DNA from: Sphingomonas sp. CCH9-E2
Lineage (GTDB): Bacteria > Pseudomonadota > Alphaproteobacteria > Sphingomonadales > Sphingomonadaceae
Reading direction: 5' to 3'
Length of the DNA stretch: 8,418 bases
Assembly: GCF_001557215.1 (NCBI RefSeq)
Contig: NZ_LSJM01000231.1
Coordinates: 1-8,418, forward strand
Below, piece by piece: positions 6,293 to 8,418 of the stretch. The notes under the pieces were generated by a model. That model was not told where the DNA came from, did no database searches, and saw only the letters and a list, made by a program, of their open reading frames with translations. A program made the translations under genes and the position numbers. The number at the start of each line of letters is the position of its first letter. Positions within the stretch are counted from its first letter, which is position 1.

Positions 6293-6632
6293 ATGCGGAC
6301 TTCGAAGCTGACTTTGCTGGCGGCGGCACTGGCGCTCGGCATGGCGATGGGTCGTGGGCACGATGAGGCCGCAACCAAAAACAAGACCTTCGGACAGCGC
6401 TTAGCAAGCTGGCTCGGTTGCCTGCACACGGTGGTGATTCACTTTCCGATCGCCTTGATCATCGGTGCGTTCGCAGTGGAGCTACTCGGGCTTTGGCGGC
6501 GCAAGCCTTTACCGAGATACGGCACGCGTCATGCTTGTCGTCGGCTCGGTAGGCGCGATCATCGCCATCGCCGTCCAGGGTTGGCTAGGGGGTTCTTTCA
6601 TGCATGGCGGCCTCGACCATCTCGCGTTCTGA
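6293..6632 (+). pseudogene. Frameshifted DUF2231 membrane protein
   Basis: From the ATG at 6293 the frame reads a signal-like helix (LTLLAAALALGMAMG), a His-containing polar stretch, and then LHTVVIHFPIALIIGAFAVE with LLGLWRRKP, the hallmark first helices of DUF2231 proteins (LHP..VHFPIAL). At about 6510-6520 one extra base moves coding into another frame, where DTARVMLVVGSVGAIIAIAV and then QGWLGGSFMHGGLDHLAF continue to a TGA at 6630-6632. The second part supplies a further membrane helix and a C-terminal GLDHL ending. Together they would give about 113 residues. DUF2231 proteins are small membrane proteins common in copper, cytochrome and metal clusters; their function is not known. As written the frame runs on to a wrong stop at 6655. 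It could be a true pseudogene or a sequencing error. A weak GGGAAG lies upstream of the start. Confidence 0.7.
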
Positions 6633-6709
6633 CGTCAGCCGCTGCTCCATATTGATGCGTCAAATGGAGATATCCTAAGGTCGGCTAATTTTGTTTTGGG
6701 AGATGATAA

Positions 6710-7180
6710 ATGAGCACCTGCGTGAAGATGATTATAGCGGTGTCGATCGCTCTTCCTGCCGCAGCGTGGGCGCAGTCAGACGCCCGCACCACTGACACAC
6801 GTGCCGTGGCGGCGGCGCTGTCACAGTATAAGGACGCGATCGAAAAGCTTGACGCTGCTGGAACCGAGCAACTGTTCACGACCGACGCGCGGGTTTTCGA
6901 GACAGGAGCATCTGAGGGCAGCTACGCCACCTACCTGGCTCATCATCTCGGTCCCGAGCTGAAGCAGTTCAAATCGTTCCGCTTCTCCGACTACAAGGTT
7001 GACGTCCGCTTCGAAGGGTCGGTTGCCCTTGCGACCGAGACCTACCGTTACCGGATCGAGCCAAAAACCGGTGAGGCCGTCGAACGACTCGGCGTCGCCA
7101 CAAGCGTGCTTAAGAAGATGAACGGACGATGGAAGATCGTGTCCATGCACAACAGCGCTCGGAAACTGAAGGGCACCTAA
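6710..7180 (+). CDS. Secreted SnoaL/NTF2-like (DUF4440-type) protein
   Basis: The product has 156 residues with a clear signal peptide (cleavage after Ala21, AAAWA before QSD), so it is periplasmic. GGGAG (6698-6702) sits seven bases before the ATG. The mature part has the cone-shaped alpha+beta pattern of NTF2-like proteins: a first helix (RAVAAALSQYKDAIEKLDAA), LFTTDARVFETG, a helix with YLAHHLGPELKQFKSF, then three strands (YKVDVRFEGSVALATETYRY, ATSVLKKMNGRWKIVSMHNS). NTF2-like domains are used by many small enzymes and binding proteins, so substrate and reaction cannot be told. It follows the DUF2231 gene by 77 bases on the same strand and may share its transcript. Its stop codon overlaps that of the convergent mnmE fragment. 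It appears intact. Confidence 0.85.
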   Translation: MSTCVKMIIAVSIALPAAAWAQSDARTTDTRAVAAALSQYKDAIEKLDAAGTEQLFTTDARVFETGASEGSYATYLAHHLGPELKQFKSFRFSDYKVDVRFEGSVALATETYRYRIEPKTGEAVERLGVATSVLKKMNGRWKIVSMHNSARKLKGT

Positions 7181-7470
7181 CGGATTGCCGGCAGAGACTG
7201 TCGCGTGAACGTTTTTGGCACGTGCGTGCGGTCCGGGTCGTCCGCCCGTGCATGGACGGCGATCATGCCGGAAGCTGGGGGCGGATCATCCCCCAGCCAT
7301 AGCACCAGGTCGGCGGCTGCCATGCTCTCGCGCGCACGCTCCACCCCGATGGCTTCAATCGGATCGCTCGTGTCGGTGCGCCCCGCGGTGTCTGTGAAGA
7401 CCCATGCCAGCCCGCCCCGCTCGACCGGCGCCTCGATCCGATCGCGCGTCGTGCCGGCAATTCGCAGCAC
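7177..7470 (-). pseudogene. mnmE: Internal fragment of tRNA-modification GTPase gene mnmE
   Basis: MnmE, with MnmG, modifies the wobble uridine of certain tRNAs. The frame reads IAGTTRDRIEAP (the G2 GTTRD loop) and TDTAGRTDTSDPIEAIGVER (the G3 DTAG motif followed by the switch II-type region), then AADLVLWLGDDPPP and HARADDPDRTHVP, matching the middle of the MnmE G domain as I know it from sphingomonads. The N-terminal folate-binding domain, the Walker A (G1) loop, the G4-G5 region and the C-terminal CxGK motif are all missing. Both ends are abrupt: before residue 4 the frame reads LPKAHPWIGNPVL, and after THVP it becomes KTFTRQSLPAIR and stops. It cannot work as a GTPase. The open frame (GTG at 7468-7470) also connects upstream, without a stop, to the fliE stop codon. 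Confidence 0.8.
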
Positions 7471-7509
7471 CGGATTACCGATCCAGGGATGTGCTTTCGG
7501 CAGATTGCG

Positions 7510-7962
7510 CTAGACCGGCATACTCATGATGTCCTTGTAGGCCGAAAGCACTTTATTGCGAACTTGTAACGTCGCCTCGAAGGCGATTGAGGACTCCTGC
7601 CGCGCTAGCATGACCTTCGCAATGTCGGTTTCCTCTCCTCGTTCGTAGGCGACCGTCAAAGCACCAGCGCGCGCATTGATCGCGTTAATTTTTTGAAGCT
7701 GCGTCTGAAAAGTGGTGGCGAAGCCGCCTGGCTCCGCGAGTCCTGATTGCGACACGCCCGCCGCTCCGCTCACTCCTGAGACGGAATTCGGGCTATCCGC
7801 CTTTCCCAGCGCGGTGTTCATCGCTGCGTCAAAAGCCGCTCCTCTCGTAGCCCCAGAAACGGTGTCAGAATTCGGGTTGCTCGCTACATTCCGAAGCGCC
7901 GCGTTCTTGTCGAGTACGGCGTTCCGCAAGGCCATGACATCGTTGATGGAGATGCTGCTCAT
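7510..7962 (-). CDS. fliE: Flagellar hook-basal body protein FliE
   Basis: FliE is the small export-first component linking the MS-ring to the flagellar rod. The 150-residue product starts at the ATG 7960-7962, with TGAGGT (7967-7972) a few bases upstream. Its C-terminal half is unmistakable: FATTFQTQLQKINAINARAG, then AYERGEETDIAKVMLARQES and IAFEATLQVRNKVLSAYKDI, ending MSMPV. The N-terminal 70 residues are Ser/Ala/Asn-rich and low in complexity, making it longer than typical FliE proteins of about 100-120 residues. In flagellar operons fliE is usually followed by fliF; here a fragment of mnmE follows instead, so the gene is cut off from its operon. It may be intact but alone, or a carried-along fragment of a flagellar cluster. 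Confidence 0.92.
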   Translation of the reverse strand: MSSISINDVMALRNAVLDKNAALRNVASNPNSDTVSGATRGAAFDAAMNTALGKADSPNSVSGVSGAAGVSQSGLAEPGGFATTFQTQLQKINAINARAGALTVAYERGEETDIAKVMLARQESSIAFEATLQVRNKVLSAYKDIMSMPV

Positions 7963-7972
7963 ATTTACCTCA

Positions 7973-7989
7973 GTGCGCCTTCAGCGCAC
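7973..7989. promoter_or_regulatory. Hairpin just upstream of the fliE ribosome site
   Basis: GTGCGC (7973-7978) and GCGCAC (7984-7989) form a six-base-pair stem with a five-base loop. On the fliE mRNA it ends directly before the TGAGGT ribosome site. It could modulate translation or be a leftover terminator from whatever lay upstream. Confidence 0.4.
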
Positions 7990-8010
7990 CTACATGTCGC
8001 ATTGAAACCG

Positions 8011-8025
8011 TTAGGTTACGGTTAA
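8011..8025 (-). promoter_or_regulatory. CtrA-like box upstream of fliE
   Basis: On the minus strand the site reads TTAA, seven bases, then CTAA, one mismatch from the TTAA-N7-TTAA box of CtrA, the response regulator that drives early flagellar genes in alphaproteobacteria. It lies about 50 bases before the fliE ATG, a fitting distance. Chance occurrence in this AT-richer gap cannot be excluded. Confidence 0.4.
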
Positions 8026-8158
8026 CTGAACTTAGTACTGATTGCCTATTCGTGAAGCCATGCACCGACTCGCAATTAGGTCCGCGCAAGGCTGCTACGG
8101 TTAGGCTATGGTCGGATGGTATAATTATCAATTACTTAGCGGAATAGACACGCGGTTA
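8026..8158. other. AT-richer gap without a visible gene
   Basis: No coding frame with family likeness is seen between the fliE upstream region and the stop of the right-hand DUF6118-like gene. A TATAAT string at 8120-8125 has no good -35 on the plus strand and no gene to serve. It probably represents the original region downstream of the tra-linked gene plus the fliE leader. Confidence 0.3.
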
Positions 8159-8418
8159 CTATGGGGCGATCCTAATCGTGCATCGTACCGCCTCGTCTGC
8201 TTTGCCTGCCGCTTTTCTGCATCGGTCGATCGTCTCGCGGTTGGCCGTCACGATCTTGTCGGCCCCGACGATCGCGCGGAACGCGGCCGGGCTGGCGCTC
8301 TGCATCATCCGCTGCCCCGCTTCCCAACGGGGAAGGTCGAGCGTCCGCGCCGCCATGCGCTCGGGCCATTGCCAGCTCGCCGGCGCGATCTCGCGCGCGA
8401 CGAGGCCCGGCACGATCG
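8159..8418 (-). CDS. C-terminal part of a DUF6118-like protein (runs off right edge)
   Basis: The frame is open from the right edge and ends at a TAG (8159-8161). It encodes PGLVAREIAPASWQWPERMA, ARTLDLPRWEAGQRMMQSAS, PAAFRAIVGADKIVTANRE, and finally a Cys-containing end RCTIRIAP. This matches, in order and without gaps, the broken copy at 1-166 of the window. No frameshift is seen here, so this is likely the healthier copy, and a traA gene would be expected beyond the right edge. The family (DUF6118, next to traA in sphingomonad plasmids) is named from memory. The function is unknown; the start lies outside the window. Confidence 0.65.
   Translation of the reverse strand, partial: IVPGLVAREIAPASWQWPERMAARTLDLPRWEAGQRMMQSASPAAFRAIVGADKIVTANRETIDRCRKAAGKADEAVRCTIRIAP
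8189..8354. repeat. Right member of a diverged direct repeat (partner at 1-166)
   Basis: This is the partner of 1-166 in the same orientation, inside the apparently intact DUF6118-like gene. Likeness fades just to the right of about 8371, where the left copy switches to an earlier part of the gene because of its internal deletion. Confidence 0.8.

Noticed and set aside
6064..6429. Minus-strand frame of 121 codons upstream of the nuclease-like gene
   Set aside because: It overlaps the start of the DUF2231 gene on the other strand and has no ribosome site or recognisable motif.
8120..8125. Perfect TATAAT as a promoter -10
   Set aside because: No acceptable -35 at 16-18 bases and no gene downstream on that strand.
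1..8418. Composite transposon or integron bounded by inverted repeats
   Set aside because: No transposase, integrase, terminal inverted repeat or short target duplication was found; the flanking repeats are diverged gene ends.
1..8418. CRISPR arrays, tRNA or rRNA genes
   Set aside because: No regularly spaced short repeats and no tRNA- or rRNA-like sequence were seen on either strand.

Overview
The window looks like accessory DNA, probably plasmid or genomic island, from an alphaproteobacterium of the sphingomonad group (Sphingomonas, Novosphingobium or Sphingobium type). I base this on the high GC, the TraA-type relaxase-helicase remnant with an adjacent DUF6118-like gene, the DUF4396, DUF305 and Csp-type copper-associated genes, a CtrA-like box in front of fliE, and Shine-Dalgarno sites of GGAGG/GAGGAG type. 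Family names come from memory of conserved motifs; no database search was possible.

Layout. Positions 1-871 (minus strand) hold decayed conjugation DNA: the C-terminal helicase end of traA and a DUF6118-like gene, both with frameshifts, the second also with an internal deletion and a nonsense codon. Positions 968-1902 hold two small DUF305 genes, one secreted and one membrane-bound. Positions 2055-3260 hold an acyltransferase-3 membrane enzyme with a lower-GC core. Positions 3338-3728 hold a frameshifted fusion of the start of a Csp-type copper-storage protein with the end of an ECF sigma factor. Positions 3818-4702 hold a DUF4396 membrane protein, and 4767-6080 a 437-residue protein with a putative helix-hairpin-helix and a PD-(D/E)XK-like nuclease core. 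All of these are on the minus strand. On the plus strand are a frameshifted DUF2231 gene (6293-6632) and a secreted SnoaL/NTF2-like protein (6710-7180). Back on the minus strand are an internal fragment of the core tRNA-modification GTPase gene mnmE (7177-7470), an intact fliE (7510-7962), and at 8159-8418 the 3' end of a second DUF6118-like gene that leaves the window.

How the parts fit. The DUF4396, Csp, DUF305 and DUF2231 genes are of kinds often found in copper or metal-stress clusters, and their Met/His/Cys-rich segments fit metal handling in the membrane and periplasm. Here the cluster is eroded: no P-type ATPase, multicopper oxidase, CopB-like protein or intact regulator is present, and the sigma factor and Csp are broken. 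The nuclease-like gene is an orphan defence candidate with no methyltransferase beside it.

The strongest structural signal is that the two DUF6118-like 3' ends, at 1-166 and 8189-8354, are diverged direct repeats with a constant offset of 8188 bases. Everything between them, including chromosomal-type fragments (mnmE, fliE), sits between repeated pieces of conjugation DNA. No transposase, integrase, tRNA, rRNA or CRISPR array is visible.
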